Assembly (NCBI GenBank): GCA_947034885.2 | Contig: OX344756.2 | Span: 22,241,489-22,305,488 of the forward strand | Direction of reading: 5' to 3' | DNA length: 64,000 bases | DNA from: Thuidium tamariscinum | Taxonomy: Eukaryota; Streptophyta; Bryopsida; Hypnales; Thuidiaceae | In this document: positions 47,100 through 58,500 of the stretch, one piece after another | Position numbering within the stretch: the stretch's first letter is position 1 | Layout of the letters: each line of letters starts with the position of its first letter | Notes under the pieces: model-generated | What the model was told of the DNA's origin: nothing | The model's database searches: none | Seen by the model: the letters and a program-made list of their open reading frames with translations, nothing else | Position numbers and translations under genes: made by a program

Positions 47100-48260
47100 C
47101 CCTACATCAATGTGATGAAGTTGTAGTGAATGCCGCACAATTTAGTCCTATAAGACAAGCATGATGTTTGAATTTGGATAACACTTTTGAAAGGATATCA
47201 ACCCACATTTCAAAAGTTGGAATAAACTATAGTCCTAGAATTTTATTCATGGCTTTCTCGCATGGATTGTGATACCATATATCGATATGTTTCGATTGAT
47301 CATGGAACTTGGGATTCTTAATTAAGGCAATATATGACTAATTATAGCAATAGAGAGTCCTTAGTAGATGAAGCAAGTGCAACCAAGTTCTTAGATTAGA
47401 ATTTGCAGCCACATAAATTCTTTTATGGTAGTAGTAGTAGTTGCGATATATTCGATTTCTATTGAGGATAAAGCAACAACAAGTTATTTATGGCTTGTCA
47501 AGAGAGAACATACAGTGAACCAAGTTGCAATATATAGCCTAATGTAGAATAGTAATTATCAAGATCATTGGCCTAATTGGAAGATTTCACTCTAGCCATA
47601 ACCACGAGACAAAATGTGAGAATCTTGTAAAGTAATTTTTAAATAGGTAATTCCATAATTGATTGTGCCATGGAGATAATGAAGAATACGTTTGACACCT
47701 AACTAGTGTGCAAGAGTTGGTTTAGTTGTGAACTGGATTAGATGATTTATTGAAAACGTGAGATCCCAATGACTATTTGTTATTAAATATTGCAAGTTGC
47801 CTAAGGCTTGAGAATAAGGTATTGTTGACATAAATTCAACATTTGTAAGAGTTAAGGTTTCACTTGTCGCTTGAGTATAATATAAGCTAGTTGCAAGGGG
47901 AATAGTGACTGCTCTAGTATGATGATCCCAACATATTTGGAGATCCAAAATATATTTGATGTTCTTGTTGTCAGTTATAGAGAATCACTCAAAAAACAAA
48001 GCTTTATAGGCATATACATATTGAAGGTCATTAAAAATAATAATAAAATTATTGATATATAAACCGATCAACAATAATATGGATGGTAGGAGGTAGAGCA
48101 AACAATGTGGCATATGTAAAATAGATCATACTTTAAAAAATAATTTAAAAAACAAATTTGTCACCCTAAATCTTGTATAAGATGGCAACAATGGTTGTCT
48201 TGTATAATTTTGTCAGGGTCAATGTCTTGCAACTTTGCAATCTCACAAGTTCGATGTTGT
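47100..48260 (-). pseudogene. Copia RT/RNase H relic
   Basis: The minus-strand frame at 47,703-47,948 reads like the end of a copia RT (IPYSQALGNLQYLITNSHWD, then FTTKPTLAH), and RNase H-like sequence follows to about 47,110 (GVKRILHYLHGT-like). Heavily decayed, many breaks. Confidence 0.65.
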
Positions 48261-49090
48261 GTATAGTTGTCATCCTATGAGTTGTGTGATCAACTAGTTC
48301 CATGATTTAGGTTGAGATCTTGTCAATATTTATAGGTGGGGCCTACTTCGGAATGTATAATTTAACATCCTATTTAGATTTATAGTCTTAAAAACAAAAA
48401 AATGGTTCTTCAATTTAAAGATCACTAACTAAAGACAATCAATATGCATTTTGTTAGTGGGCAATTTTGGTATTATTGTTGACCATACTTTAGTTTTTAA
48501 TGTGGATAAATATATTTTTAGATTAAATAAACTATATATAATTGTCAAATTGGAAGGCTATAAACATAGCACCCTAACATGTAATCATTGAATTAAAATT
48601 ATGAAACAACTTAGATTAATTTCTTTTTATTCAATCATTTGAACCACAAACTTTTTAGTTCTGATAGAAAAGGTAGTCAATTTTTGGGTGCTTCTTCTTT
48701 ACCTTAGACTAAATCAATTTAGGGTAGGAGGTTTGTAAAAATGAAAAGGCTCTAAAAGTGACTGACCTGACCGCTAACCTTCGGCCCAAGCTGCTTGCGG
48801 CTAGGCTTGTATGTTATTCTTTCTTGCAATAAAGGCCACCTTTATTTGTGTCAAAAAGAAAAAGACTCTAAAAGCTTTATTTTAACAAAGAGTCCCATAT
48901 TTATTTCTCTAATGTATCAATTGCATTCATTGATGCACCAATATATCATGAGATAGATGCTATGAGAGCTTTTTGTACAACCCAACTTCAAAATTCATAA
49001 CTAATTTCTCAAAGATGCCAAAAAAACATGAAAAGACAAGAACTTGATACCAATTCCTATAATTTTTCATTCAAAATGACTGAAAAATAT
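48261..49090. other. Intergenic; short GC-rich insert near 48,765
   Basis: Mostly AT-rich. A GC-richer segment at 48,765-48,850 (CTTCGGCCCAAGCTGCTTGC, then a CAATAAAGG string) stands out and may be the 3' end of an unidentified transcript or LINE. There is no matching coding region. Confidence 0.3.
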
Positions 49091-49124
49091 TAAAAAAATC
49101 TAACTCCCCCTAAATGGTAAATGG

Positions 49125-49806
49125 TTGATTCATGAACCTCCTCATCGGCTGTTCTTTCCACGAAGCAGCGCGGCGAAGGAGTTGGTGAGCAAGAGTGTAG
49201 CAATGGCAGCCACCGTAAATTCGCCAAGTCAAGTCCCTTCCAAGACCCCCCCCCCCGCCTTCTCAACTTCCCATTCACCTCAAGACTCCCAACTTCCCCC
49301 GAGCTCAAGAGTCAAGACCTCTCGTGGCCCCCTCGTGCTGCTTGCACCCTCGCCCACTTCTCCTTAGTCCTTACGCGCTTGTGAAGCTGAAAACACCCAC
49401 AGTTCGTTGTTCCCCTGGCAGAATGTGCAATAAGTCAAGTCGCCGCCCATTATTGATCCATCATTCTCTTCCGCATCGCTCTAATATCAGCCTCTTGCCA
49501 TCCCGTCTGCTGCATCGACCTCATCTCGCTCGACTCACATTTACGAATCTCACACATTTCGCTGATGCTCTCCCATTTACTACCATTTCTTTTTCCCAGA
49601 TCGGAGTGCAGTACGTCGCAATCGGGTTTCAGACGGGTCTGATCGGGGGAGTTTCGAAGCGAAGGATTGGGTACCTGCAGCAGGGTTTGGAGTATGTTAT
49701 TTCGAATCGGGGGAGGCAGGTGGAGTGGCCGATGTGGTGGTGGTAGTGGGAGTTCTTGGGGAAAGATTGGCAGCCCCCAACGGGAAATTCTAGTACCTGT
49801 TTCACG
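49125..49806 (+). promoter_or_regulatory. Probable promoter/5' leader of the APS kinase gene
   Basis: Base composition shifts to GC-rich here. Frames at 49,204-49,365 (MAATVNSPSQVPSKTPPPAF, transit-peptide-like) and 49,324-49,743 are open but are not in a continuous frame with the kinase exon, so I leave them as leader or a possible alternative first exon. An 11-C run lies near 49,246. Confidence 0.4.
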
Positions 49807-50119
49807 ATGCAGAGGTGGGGGTTAGAACGGGATTGTTTTGCGGCAGCAGGGTTTTCTTGTAGTCCGAGAGAGGGAGCAGCATTGTGGCGGAGAAGGGATG
49901 CGAAAGGGGTGCGGTGGAAGGGAACTGGTTGGTTTGGGGAGTCTGGAGCTTCGATTAGGGTTGAGGGACATGTTCAGGGGTATAGGTGTAGCGTTGCGTC
50001 GGCGTGGAACTCTGGATCGGCCAGGAATGAAGAAGTGGAACAGGAGAAAGAGGCGGAAGAGTGCGTGAATAGAGACGCGTCGAAAGCTTCTGGGAGTACG
50101 AATGAGGGTTCTATTGCAG
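49807..50119 (+). CDS. APK: APS kinase, exon 1 (plastid transit region)
   Basis: Starts at ATG 49,807, the first ATG after an in-frame stop at 49,744, and ends at GCAG/GTAGAG (50,119/50,120). It encodes about 104 residues without the kinase fold: basic and Ser/Gly/Ala-rich with a YRCSVASA segment near residue 60 that looks like a stromal processing site, then an acidic linker (EEVEQEKEAEE). Plant APS kinases carry such an N-terminal extension for plastid import. The split codon (G/GA) joins in phase with exon 2 at 51,701. The exact start is uncertain; an upstream exon is possible. Confidence 0.6.
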
Positions 50120-51700
50120 GTAGAGTTTTCTTCTGATCGGAAGTGGAAAGCAATGCCTAATTTCGCTCTGTTGTTTACATCCTTGATGCATAGAGCTTGC
50201 CAATGCATGGTTTCTAAGCGCATTGGAAATTAAGGTTTGTATACTTAATAGAGATACCATCCAAAATGAAACACTTTGATTCAGCATTCAAAGGGAAGTC
50301 GTAAGATGGTAGAGCAGTCCCCCATTTTCGCTGCAGGGAATGAAATTCAGTACGGAAACTTGCTCTGTAGTTTATGTACTTGATCCATAGAGCTGGCAAA
50401 TGCATCATATTTTTTTAGGCAGTGTTTGAATATTTTTTTGGTTTCTAAGCGCATTGGAAATGAAGGTTTGTATACTTAAGACAGACTCCATCCAAAATCA
50501 AGTGCCCTGGTTTAAGGTCTGTACATCCACAATCCACACTGCACAAAATGGACCTGCATTTGGACCAATAAGTGTCACAAAGACCTTGATACTGATTGCA
50601 AAAGATATACATAATCAAAAAATGAGGGTGTATGAGAGTCAAGTATTGGTTTTGGGTACCCCTAGAGTCAGTACTTTAAGAAATCACAACTTATCAATAA
50701 AGGTCCAAATAATGCATTCTTCAGTTGCCAATGAGATCCTATAAAAGATGATTTATGTTTATGATAGTGACTGTACTCAGTTGTAAGTAGTGACTATTGT
50801 AGGTGCGCATACCTTAGCATTCAAAGGGAAGCAGTAAACTGGTAGATCAGGCTCCCTTTTTTACAGTAGATAATGAAATTCGATACGCAGTCTTGCTCTG
50901 TAGTTTATGTCCTTGATCCGTAAGGTTGTGACACCTTATTTTCTGCATACGACTGGTCAAATTTTTAGCACATGAAAGAGGGTTCCGACACACGAAAAGA
51001 AATGCATGCTTTTGATACCGTATGCAAAATTTACGAAGTTTCAAAGTTTCATTGGGAATTGGCCTAAGCTCATTTCTTTGGGTTGCTTACTTCCTCGGAA
51101 TCAAATTGTACCCATTGTTGCCAATTTTAAATCCGTGGTGATATGGGTGTCCCCACCTTAGAGCGTGCAAATACGATTAAGAAAATCAGTATTTGTCAGT
51201 GCATTAGAAACTAGACCCTGTAGTGGTGGAAATGATTAGTTTTGACCATTTTAGGTCATTCTGACCTTTACTAGCAGTTGAGCACAACCTCGGAGGAGGT
51301 CTCCTAATTTCAGTTCCCTCATAACCGTTAGTAGGGGCCCATAACATTCTTCAGCAACTGCCTGAAATATCTTGGAAATCAATGAACAGTGAGTCAAGAA
51401 AAGAAATCTACCTTCGTGTTGTGCACAATCTTGAGCTTATGGTATGTTTGCAAAGGCAGGTGTGACTCACATAAGAATGATCTACCTTCTATCCATCCGG
51501 TCCTTAATCATCATGTTTGTATGTGGACCCAACTGTCAGTGATTGCATTCCAGTCCTATCAATGGAATTAATTGTTCCAGAAGTAAGCTCTTCAATTTTC
51601 TAGTGTGAGCTCCAGATTCTTCCTGTGCTGTATGTTGTGGGAAGGATGCGGTACAAATTGCATACCACTCTAGAATGACATAATTTTTCTGATTTGCCAG
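50120..51700 (+). other. APS kinase intron 1 with internal repeats
   Basis: Bounded by GTAGAG and TTTGCCAG. It contains repeated segments: TTTCTAAGCGCATTGGAAAT at 50,212 and again at 50,443; GCATTCAAAGGGAAG with TTGCTCTGTAGTTTATGT at 50,283-50,400 and 50,818-50,935, and a partial third copy at 50,150-50,210. A segment at 50,700-50,800 recurs in diverged form at 62,645-62,755. Confidence 0.65.
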
Positions 51701-52350
51701 GAAATTTGATGTTGGCGTCTCCCCTGCGGACGGTGGGCAAGTCCACCAACATTCTGTGGCACGGCTGCATGGTACCCCGGCAGGAGCGTCAGCAGCTGCT
51801 CAATCAAAAGGGCTGCATTATCTGGATCACAGGCCTTAGCGGCTCCGGGAAGTCCACTCTGGCCTGCACGCTGGACCACGCGCTCTTGCAACGCGGCAAG
51901 CTGAGCTACGTGTTGGACGGCGACAACGTCCGCCACGGCTTGAACAACAACCTGGGCTTCAGTGCCGACGACCGCGCGGAGAACATCCGCCGCGTGGGCG
52001 AGGTGGCCAAGCTGTTCGCGGACACGGGCGTCATCTGCATCGCCAGCTTTATCTCGCCTTACAAAAAGGACCGCGATGCCTGCAGAGAGCTCATGGCGCC
52101 CGGGGACTTCGTGGAGGTCTTCATGGACGTGACTTTGGAAGTCTGCGAGCAGCGCGACCCCAAGGGCCTGTACAAGCTCGCGCGCGCGGGCAAGATCAAG
52201 GGGTTCACGGGGGTGGACGATCCGTACGAGAATCCGCAGGATCCGGAAATCGTGATGACGGCTGTGAATGGCGTGTATGCGTCGCCGCAGGAGATGACGG
52301 CCCAAATGCTGTCGTACTTGGAAGATCACGGATTCCTCCGGGGCGACTGA
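51701..52350 (+). CDS. APK: APS kinase, exon 2 (complete kinase core)
   Basis: Adenylyl-sulfate kinase phosphorylates APS to PAPS, the sulfate donor for sulfation; plant forms work in plastids or cytosol. This exon encodes 215 residues and the whole core: NILWHGC, the P-loop GLSGSGKS, DGDNVRHGLN, DRAENIRRVGEVAKLFAD, the FISPYKKDRDACR lid region and KGLYKLARAGKIKGFTG. The length fits the family. It is strikingly GC-rich (cytosine or guanine at most third positions), unlike the AT-rich neighbourhood. The Cys in WHGC matches the N-terminal redox Cys of Arabidopsis APK1, but the partner position has Ser (GKLSYVLDGD, where Arabidopsis has Cys), so that disulfide cannot form. With exon 1 the protein is about 320 residues. 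Confidence 0.95.
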
Positions 52351-53245
52351 AGTGACGATCATTGATAGTCTGAGCATTGGCTCTAGCTGCTGAATTCAGA
52401 TGGAGGTGATCGACCGGAGATTTCAATTCGCAGCTGGTCTTCAAATCCTTGGGAGCTCATTTCGACTTCTGCCATATGTAGTCTTGGCTCTTTATTAGTC
52501 CTGAAGGGGAGCTCTGGAGTTCTATCAGGTGCATGGGGTGCTCTCGATCGGTTTTGAGTCGGCAGGCTCGGTGGTTATGCGTACCTCCTGGTTACTGTCT
52601 CCCAGTTCCTTCGTTCCCCCAGACGGTCTGGATTTTTTTCTCTCCAAGGATGTCGCTTTGGGTAACCTGGACCATTCTTTTCTGGCTTCGGCAGTCCAGC
52701 AGCAGCGGTTTTTAGACTTTTGAGCCAGATATTCTGTTGACCTCTGAAAGGGCAGCAAGCAGCGGGCACCCAGGTCGTCACAGAATGCAAATATACTTTT
52801 TACCCTATATTTTATTGCTTAATGTGAGGCCGTAGATAGGAAGTTACAGATTCTTGCAGATGGGGACTTAACTAATGTAATCAGTTGTTCCTGACTGTTC
52901 GCGATTAAGACTGTAAATAATGTTGTACATAATTCAATGGATGCCATCCGCTCAGGGGCCAGTTCTTCTCCCATTTCTGTTGTGCACAACTGAAGGCTCA
53001 ATGTTTCTGAAGTCACGGACTCCAATACATATTTCAAGTTGCTCTTGAAGACTTCCCAATAGTCTGTCTTTGAATTGTACAGGATGATTGTACTGTACAC
53101 CTCTACAGTTGGGGCTTGTAAATCTGTGGGATGCTCGATGTTCCATGGTGGCATCAGTCTGTGGTCTTACTATGAGTTCCAGTAACAGGAGTAATTTGTC
53201 GCTAATTCATGGATAAGAAGGCCATATTGTCGCAATAAAGCTTTT
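52351..53245 (+). other. APS kinase 3' untranslated region
   Basis: No conserved frame. AATAAA at 53,234-53,239 is a possible polyadenylation signal; the true cleavage site may be nearer to the stop. Confidence 0.4.
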
Positions 53246-53420
53246 TATCGAGGTCTTACTCCAGTGATGTTACTTGCATTGCATATGGAGCTAAGTTTTC
53301 TAGATGGGTCAGAAAGAACAACTGACAAAGTCCCTCACTGTCTCTGAGTTGTGAACTTCCTAGCTGAAGCACATTATACATGAGTTTTGTTTAAACTCAG
53401 GCAATGTTGAGGGGCTCGCT

Positions 53421-53470
53421 AAACCCTAAAACCCTGAAAAACCCTGAAAACCCTGAAATTTGGAACCCTG
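53421..53470. repeat. Degenerate telomere-like repeats
   Basis: CTAAACCCTAAAACCCTGAA continues with ACCCTGAA units, five CCCT blocks within 50 bp. It resembles the plant telomere unit CCCTAAA but is too short and irregular to be a true interstitial telomere. Confidence 0.4.
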
Positions 53471-53583
53471 AACTCATTAAATTTTCTTCTAGGACTGCAA
53501 TGATTTGCTCGAAAATCCTAATTGGAAACGGCCTTTTTCGACCATTACGAGCTCCATAGTGGAAAGCAGAAGGTATGATTTTG

Positions 53584-53709
53584 GAAGGGGATCGTGCAAA
53601 TTTACCACATCATTGTCCAAAGAGGTTGAGGGACTTGATTGAAAGATTCTGAGACAAAGATCCTAGCAAACGCCCAATCCTTGTGCAAATTCGTGAGGAG
53701 CTGAAGTAA
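53584..53709 (+). pseudogene. Protein kinase C-terminal fragment (pseudogene)
   Basis: One frame reads LPHHCPKRLRDLIERF, a stop (TGA) where kinases have Trp, then DKDPSKRPILVQIREELK and a TAA. This is the subdomain X-XI pattern (CP..L..LI..CW..DP..RP.F..I...L) of plant tyrosine-kinase-like or Raf-like serine/threonine kinases. No upstream catalytic subdomains are visible, so it is a broken fragment of the last kinase exon. Confidence 0.7.
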
Positions 53710-54229
53710 ATCTTGAATCCTTTGTAAGCAACAGATATGTGACTAGCAACGTTTGCATCCATTGAAGTGTGTAAATTCTTCATGTCCAAACAATATCCAA
53801 TTTCAAAGTAGAGTCGGGATGTTGATTATTTTGATTCAAAGGCCTACAAAAAATGATCAACAAATATGTCATAGTAGCATACACCTTACACAAGAAAAAT
53901 GGTACTCTGTACTATTGAGTGTTGCTCAATCAATCTACGTGTATGTGTAGGCATTGCTCAAGATATTCAAGCTATCAAAGTTTCATCTTTTAAATTGTAC
54001 GGTATGGTACAAGCAGAAATGGTGTTTTTTGCATTTTCAAGGAAAAAAATATCGTTGTTGCCAACTTTGCCAGTGTCCTGTAATTTGTGATCAAGATTTG
54101 TGCATTTAGGCATGAAGATTGACTTTTCTTAAAATTGGTACATGCTTCATTAACAATTGATTTTGGCTTCTTTTAGGACTTTTGCTTGTTGGTTTGCTTG
54201 CATGTTAGAATTGCATATGAATGCTATTC

Positions 54230-54560
54230 ATCAAGTTGTACTTTAAAAAGTAGACATAATTCTATGATGATTTGGGGTGCATTTGTTTAGGCATGCAAAA
54301 GTTAAACATTGTTTTCATGTCTAAAGATTGCCATTGTGCTAAGGATTTCGTGGAATTGGGTCTGTGATGGCCAATTGCTTCATTTATAGGTAAAGTTTTA
54401 TATAGATTTCTTGTAGAAGATGACACATTTATACATAAAAGAAATTTACGTAAAGAATGGAGAAAATATGCCTTGTTGACAAGCTCAATTGGCCTTTAAA
54501 CTCTTCTAATCTTAATCTATTTGAGAACCTTTGGAAGAATCTAAAAGATATTCAATATGG
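54230..54560 (+). pseudogene. Tc1/mariner transposase relic
   Basis: Fragments in order of a DDE transposase C-terminal half: LKSRHNSMMIWGAFV near 54,240-54,285 (family: S.M.WG.F), EDDTFIHKRNLRKEWRK near 54,417-54,467 with the second catalytic Asp (family: QDNAPIH), and LNWPLNSSNLNLFENLW near 54,485-54,535 (family: WP.YSPDLNPIENLW). At least one stop and one frame change separate them, and the third catalytic Asp of SPDLNP is replaced (SSNLNL). The N-terminal half and inverted ends were not found. Confidence 0.75.
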
Positions 54561-55700
54561 CTAGACTTATGGCAATCAACCACTAAAGGTCCAAGCTATG
54601 TTTTTTTGCAACATAAAAATTTTGGGCAACTCACCACATATGGAGTTTTATTTTCTTTCCTTGAAATTTTCACACATGTGGATGACAAATATCTTTAAGG
54701 TGCAACAATTTTCATAACTACTTACTTCATAGTTAAACGGTTATTGTATGATTTGTAGTTTTTTTCCTTGCCAAGTAGTTTGGTAGATTAGAATTTTCTT
54801 TTTGAGGAACAAAAATTTGAAATTGATTCTCTAGATTTACATACATACAGAAAGATTTAAATCATTCTATTTTGATTAATGAGATGAAAATAATGAGGAG
54901 TTTTATGTTCCAATAAATTATGGATTCTCTACTTTGTGATAAACTTTGAAGTCCTTATTTAACTCTATTTTTATATTTTTTGAAAAAAATAAAATTTTAG
55001 GATTTAGATTTTTTTTATTATAGCATTACAACTATTGGGATTGGCATTTTTCAATCCCATAATGAAATTATCAACAATTTAGTATTTTGAATCATTTTCT
55101 ACTTTCTTCTACTTACTATTTTTTTCTTATGTGTTGTACAATTTTAAATTTCTTCAAACATGTAGCCAATTTGCCTTGAAGAATGAATCCAAAGAAGCAT
55201 TACCAACATGGACATTTTTTCATGCTAATGAGACCTTGTGAAGTGTAGTTGCTTAATTTTTTGTAGGCCAAAAAAAGATTTTTATCAATTCAAATACTTG
55301 ACATTGCACTCCATACAATAGAAATTTCTGAAAATTTCAAACTAATGCACTATAAGATCCTATAGTTACAAATGTTCAAAATTTGTTACTTCTACTAAAA
55401 TTGGCAATTTTAGAGTGTTTTTATTGAAAACATTGTCAAAGAACTAAAGGAGTACGAGTAGATATTGAAAGAAAGTGGAGGTCAATTACTAGAACAAAGT
55501 TCCTTAGTTTATGTCATCCTATGACCTTTTAGTTTACAAGCATTGATTGTGGTTAATGGAAGACATATATACTAGTAGATTTAGAATATCTCCATTTCTC
55601 TAAATCTTTAGACCATCTAAATTTGTAAACATGCTACTAACAAATATTCTTGATCTCATGCAAAAAAACCCATAGTAGATGATAATTTCTTGGCTCTAAG
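54561..55700. other. AT-rich intergenic DNA, nothing recognised
   Basis: No gene or ordered repeat seen. Confidence 0.4.
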
Positions 55701-56290
55701 TACATGACAATCTTTTGATGTGATTTTCCATTTTCCATTTAATAAGAATCCTTAAATGCCTCTGCTATCAAATCATACAAAAGTTGCAGAAGTTCAAAAT
55801 ATATGACAAAACAAAAAATGTTGTAAAGAAAAAGAGTGTGAAATCACAAAAATCTCATTTATCCAAAAAATATGGGTCTCTTTTTTATCAAATGAGTTCA
55901 ACATGCCAATTGTACACATGACAATCTTTTGATGTGATCTTTGATTTTTGACTTGTCATTTGTAATCTATAGTTTGTTATTTGTGAATTGTGATTTGTGA
56001 TTTACTGGGAAATCTTCAATGTCTCTACCTTCAAATCTTGCAAAAATTGTAGAAGATCACTCAACATGACAAAACAAAACTTTTATATATAGTTCAATCA
56101 AGACAAAAAAAAATTTATTCAAAAAGTGTGGAACTTTCTTATCAAATGAATTCAATACATTATTTGTACACATTTTGTACACATGACATTCTTATATTGT
56201 GATTTTTGAATTTTGAATTTTTATATGTCATTTATATTCATCTTTTGTCATATTTCATTTTTCATTTTCAATCTCTTTATAGAAGAATTT
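55700..56290. repeat. Tandem repeat, about 210-bp period, three copies
   Basis: The string TGACAATCTTTTGATGTGAT recurs at about 55,708 and 55,919, and in weaker form (TGACATTCTTATATTGTGAT) near 56,184. Each is followed by a TTTT-rich ATTTT/CATTT stretch and a segment with CAAATC and AGAAG. Confidence 0.6.
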
Positions 56291-56299
56291 ATAGGGATA

Positions 56300-56506
56300 C
56301 ACTAGAAGATAACTACGTTGAATTCCATAAAAACGCGTCAAGTTGTTTTTGTTGAGTTCCCTATTCAAAACGCAATGGAAACACAAAAAACGCAAGAAAA
56401 TGCAGAAAACTATGTTTTTTTGCATTTCTACTGCATTTTGAACAGGGAACTCAACAAAAACAACTTGATGTGTTTTTATGGAATTCAACGCAGTTTTCTT
56501 CTAGTG
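56300..56506. mobile_element. CACTA-type MITE with intact 3-bp duplication
   Basis: The 207-bp element begins CACTAGAAGATAACTACG and ends with the inverse of CACTAGAAGAAAACTGCG. ATA flanks it on both sides (56,297-56,299 and 56,507-56,509). The arms (TTGAATTCCATAAAAAC.., GTTGTTTTTGTTGAGTTCCC) pair over almost the full length. Confidence 0.9.
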
Positions 56507-56539
56507 ATACTTCTTATCAAATGAGTTTAGTGCATCATT

Positions 56540-57890
56540 TGTGGAGAACTCCGAAATTGAAAAATGATCATATTTTCTAGATTATGATGAATTAGGATTT
56601 ATGCTACATACCTTTAGAAGGCTCCTTGAATTTTAATGAAGATAGATGCAAAATTTTGAAGGTTGGACTTATACCCCCAAAGTTATAAAATTTTGAAATA
56701 TTCTCCAAACCAAGCTTCACACCAAAAACTAAAATTGCCCATACTACTTAGACCACAAGGAATAAAAAAACCCTATCACAAACCACATAAAAGCTCCTAA
56801 AATTTTAATCTAGATACACCAAGAAAACTCTCCAATTGTACAAAAACTCCCAAAGTTATGAAAATTGAAATCTCTAGCCATAGTTGAAAATATTGAAATT
56901 TAGAAAGGCTGATATTTCCTAAATTACAATGAATTAGGATGTGTTCTACATAGCGTTAGAAAGCTCTCAGAATTTTAGTCAAGATAGACAAAAAGAAATC
57001 AAATATTGGATGTACACTCCTAAAGTTACAAAAATTGAAATCTCCAATTTTAATTGAGAATCCTGAAGCTGAAAAAAAATCATATCTTTTAGACTTCAGT
57101 GAATTAGGATTTGTGCTACATACCATTAGATGATTAGAAAGCTCTCAAAATTTTAGTCAAGATAGACAAAAAAAAAATTATAGATCGGACATATACTCTC
57201 AAAGTTCAAAAAAGTCAAAATAATCTCCAAATAAGGCTGAGAACTTTAAAATTGGAAAAAATTCATATCTCCTAGATTCATTGTAAGAAACCCATGTTTC
57301 AGGTAATAGATTTTAGGTGACGGATTTTAGGTGACATCTAATATAGCAACACATGTTTTTACATCAACAATGATATCCGCCACAACATCAAGGTGTTATG
57401 GCGGACATCATTGTTGACATAAAAATACATGTCGCTACATTGGATGTCATCTAAAATTCATCACCTAAAACATGAATTTTTTATAGTGCTAAGGTGAAAT
57501 AGGATGTGTGTTACATACCATTACAAAGCTCTCAAAATTTAAGTCAAGGTAGATGAAAAAAACTTGAAGATCGAATGTAAACTCCCAAAGTTCAGAAAAT
57601 TGAAATCTCCAACTATGCTTGAGAACCCAAAAACTGAAAAATGCTCATATTTCCTAAACAATGGTGAATTAGGATTTGTGCTATATACCTTTAAAAAACT
57701 CTTTGAATTTTAGTGAAGACAGATGCAAAATTTTGAAGGTTGGATGTATACCCCCAAAGTTACAAAATTTTGAAATATTCTCCAAACCAAGCTTTGCACC
57801 AAAAATTAAAATTGCCCATACTACTTAGACCATAAGGAATCAAAAACCCTATCACAAACCACATAAAAGCTCTTAAAAATTTAGTCTAGA
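56540..57890. repeat. Satellite-like tandem array interrupted by a MITE
   Basis: Units of roughly 150-200 bp share the order: CATAT(C/T)T(C/T)CTAGA, GAATTAGGATTTGTGCTACATACC, TTAGAAAGCTC, AATTTTAGTCAAGATAGA and ACTCCCAAAGTTA. Copies of GAATTAGGAT are at about 56,589, 56,931, 57,111, 57,667 and, in altered form, 57,497. A longer unit at 56,545-56,830 recurs at 57,630-57,900. Confidence 0.7.
57279..57488. mobile_element. CACTA-like hairpin MITE inside the tandem array
   Basis: The right end read inward is CACTATAAAAAATTCATG; the left end is CATTGTAAGAAACCCATG. The arms pair through ACATCAACAATGATATCCGCC around 57,390. No exact target duplication survives. The array sequence continues on both sides. 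Confidence 0.7.
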
Positions 57891-57899
57891 TACCCTATC

Positions 57900-58490
57900 T
57901 CATGATTCTCATCACAAGAAAGATAGAAGCTGAACTATTAAGGAACAATTCCCAAGCTAAATTGATAAATATTCACTAATCACTATATTAAAGCAAGCTA
58001 TGTTGCCAGGGAGCTTTATACAAATATTCTAGTGATGGTTGCAGAAATAGTATTACAATGCTAGCTATTGTTCGGAGTATATTTTGAGCTATAATGCTCA
58101 ACACAATTCTTAGGGCTTAGAATAAACTATTATTAGATCATGCAAATAGAAGGACTTTGTTGGTTGGTAGTTGTGATTGTCCTCTTGGACATCTTGGTCC
58201 ACTCATATCACATCTTGTCATTTGCATTATTGCTTAGTTGGATTGGGTTAGAATAATTATTTACTATAATTGAAGTTCTTTAGAGTTAGACTATTTGATT
58301 AGAAGTAGGTTTGGACTTCTAGGTCAAGAACAATTAGAGTTGTGGATTGGTTTGACTTTTCCTCCTTGCAATCAACAAGCTAGAGTTTAAATCTTCATAT
58401 TTATTCGTTGCCACATTGGGCTTGTGTCAATTTTATTTACAATCAACCTAAACCAGATTAATTGATCAAAAAGAGGCGTTGTCGTCAGCT
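57900..58490. other. Intergenic, nothing recognised
   Basis: No conserved frame visible. Confidence 0.35.
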
Positions 58491-58500
58491 CAAGGTGTGA

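Noticed and set aside
49324-49743. 140-codon plus-strand frame upstream of the kinase exon
   Set aside because: It is in the same frame as exon 1 but ends in a stop before it and shows no family motifs; treated as leader sequence.
51670-52377. Long minus-strand open frame (235 codons) opposite the APS kinase
   Set aside because: It is a shadow of the GC-rich kinase exon; the plus strand has the full family motifs.
53421-53470. True interstitial telomere
   Set aside because: Only about five irregular CCCT units; likely a chance or decayed repeat.
56540-57890. CRISPR array
   Set aside because: Repeats are long, diverged and without unique spacers of constant length, in a plant nuclear context.
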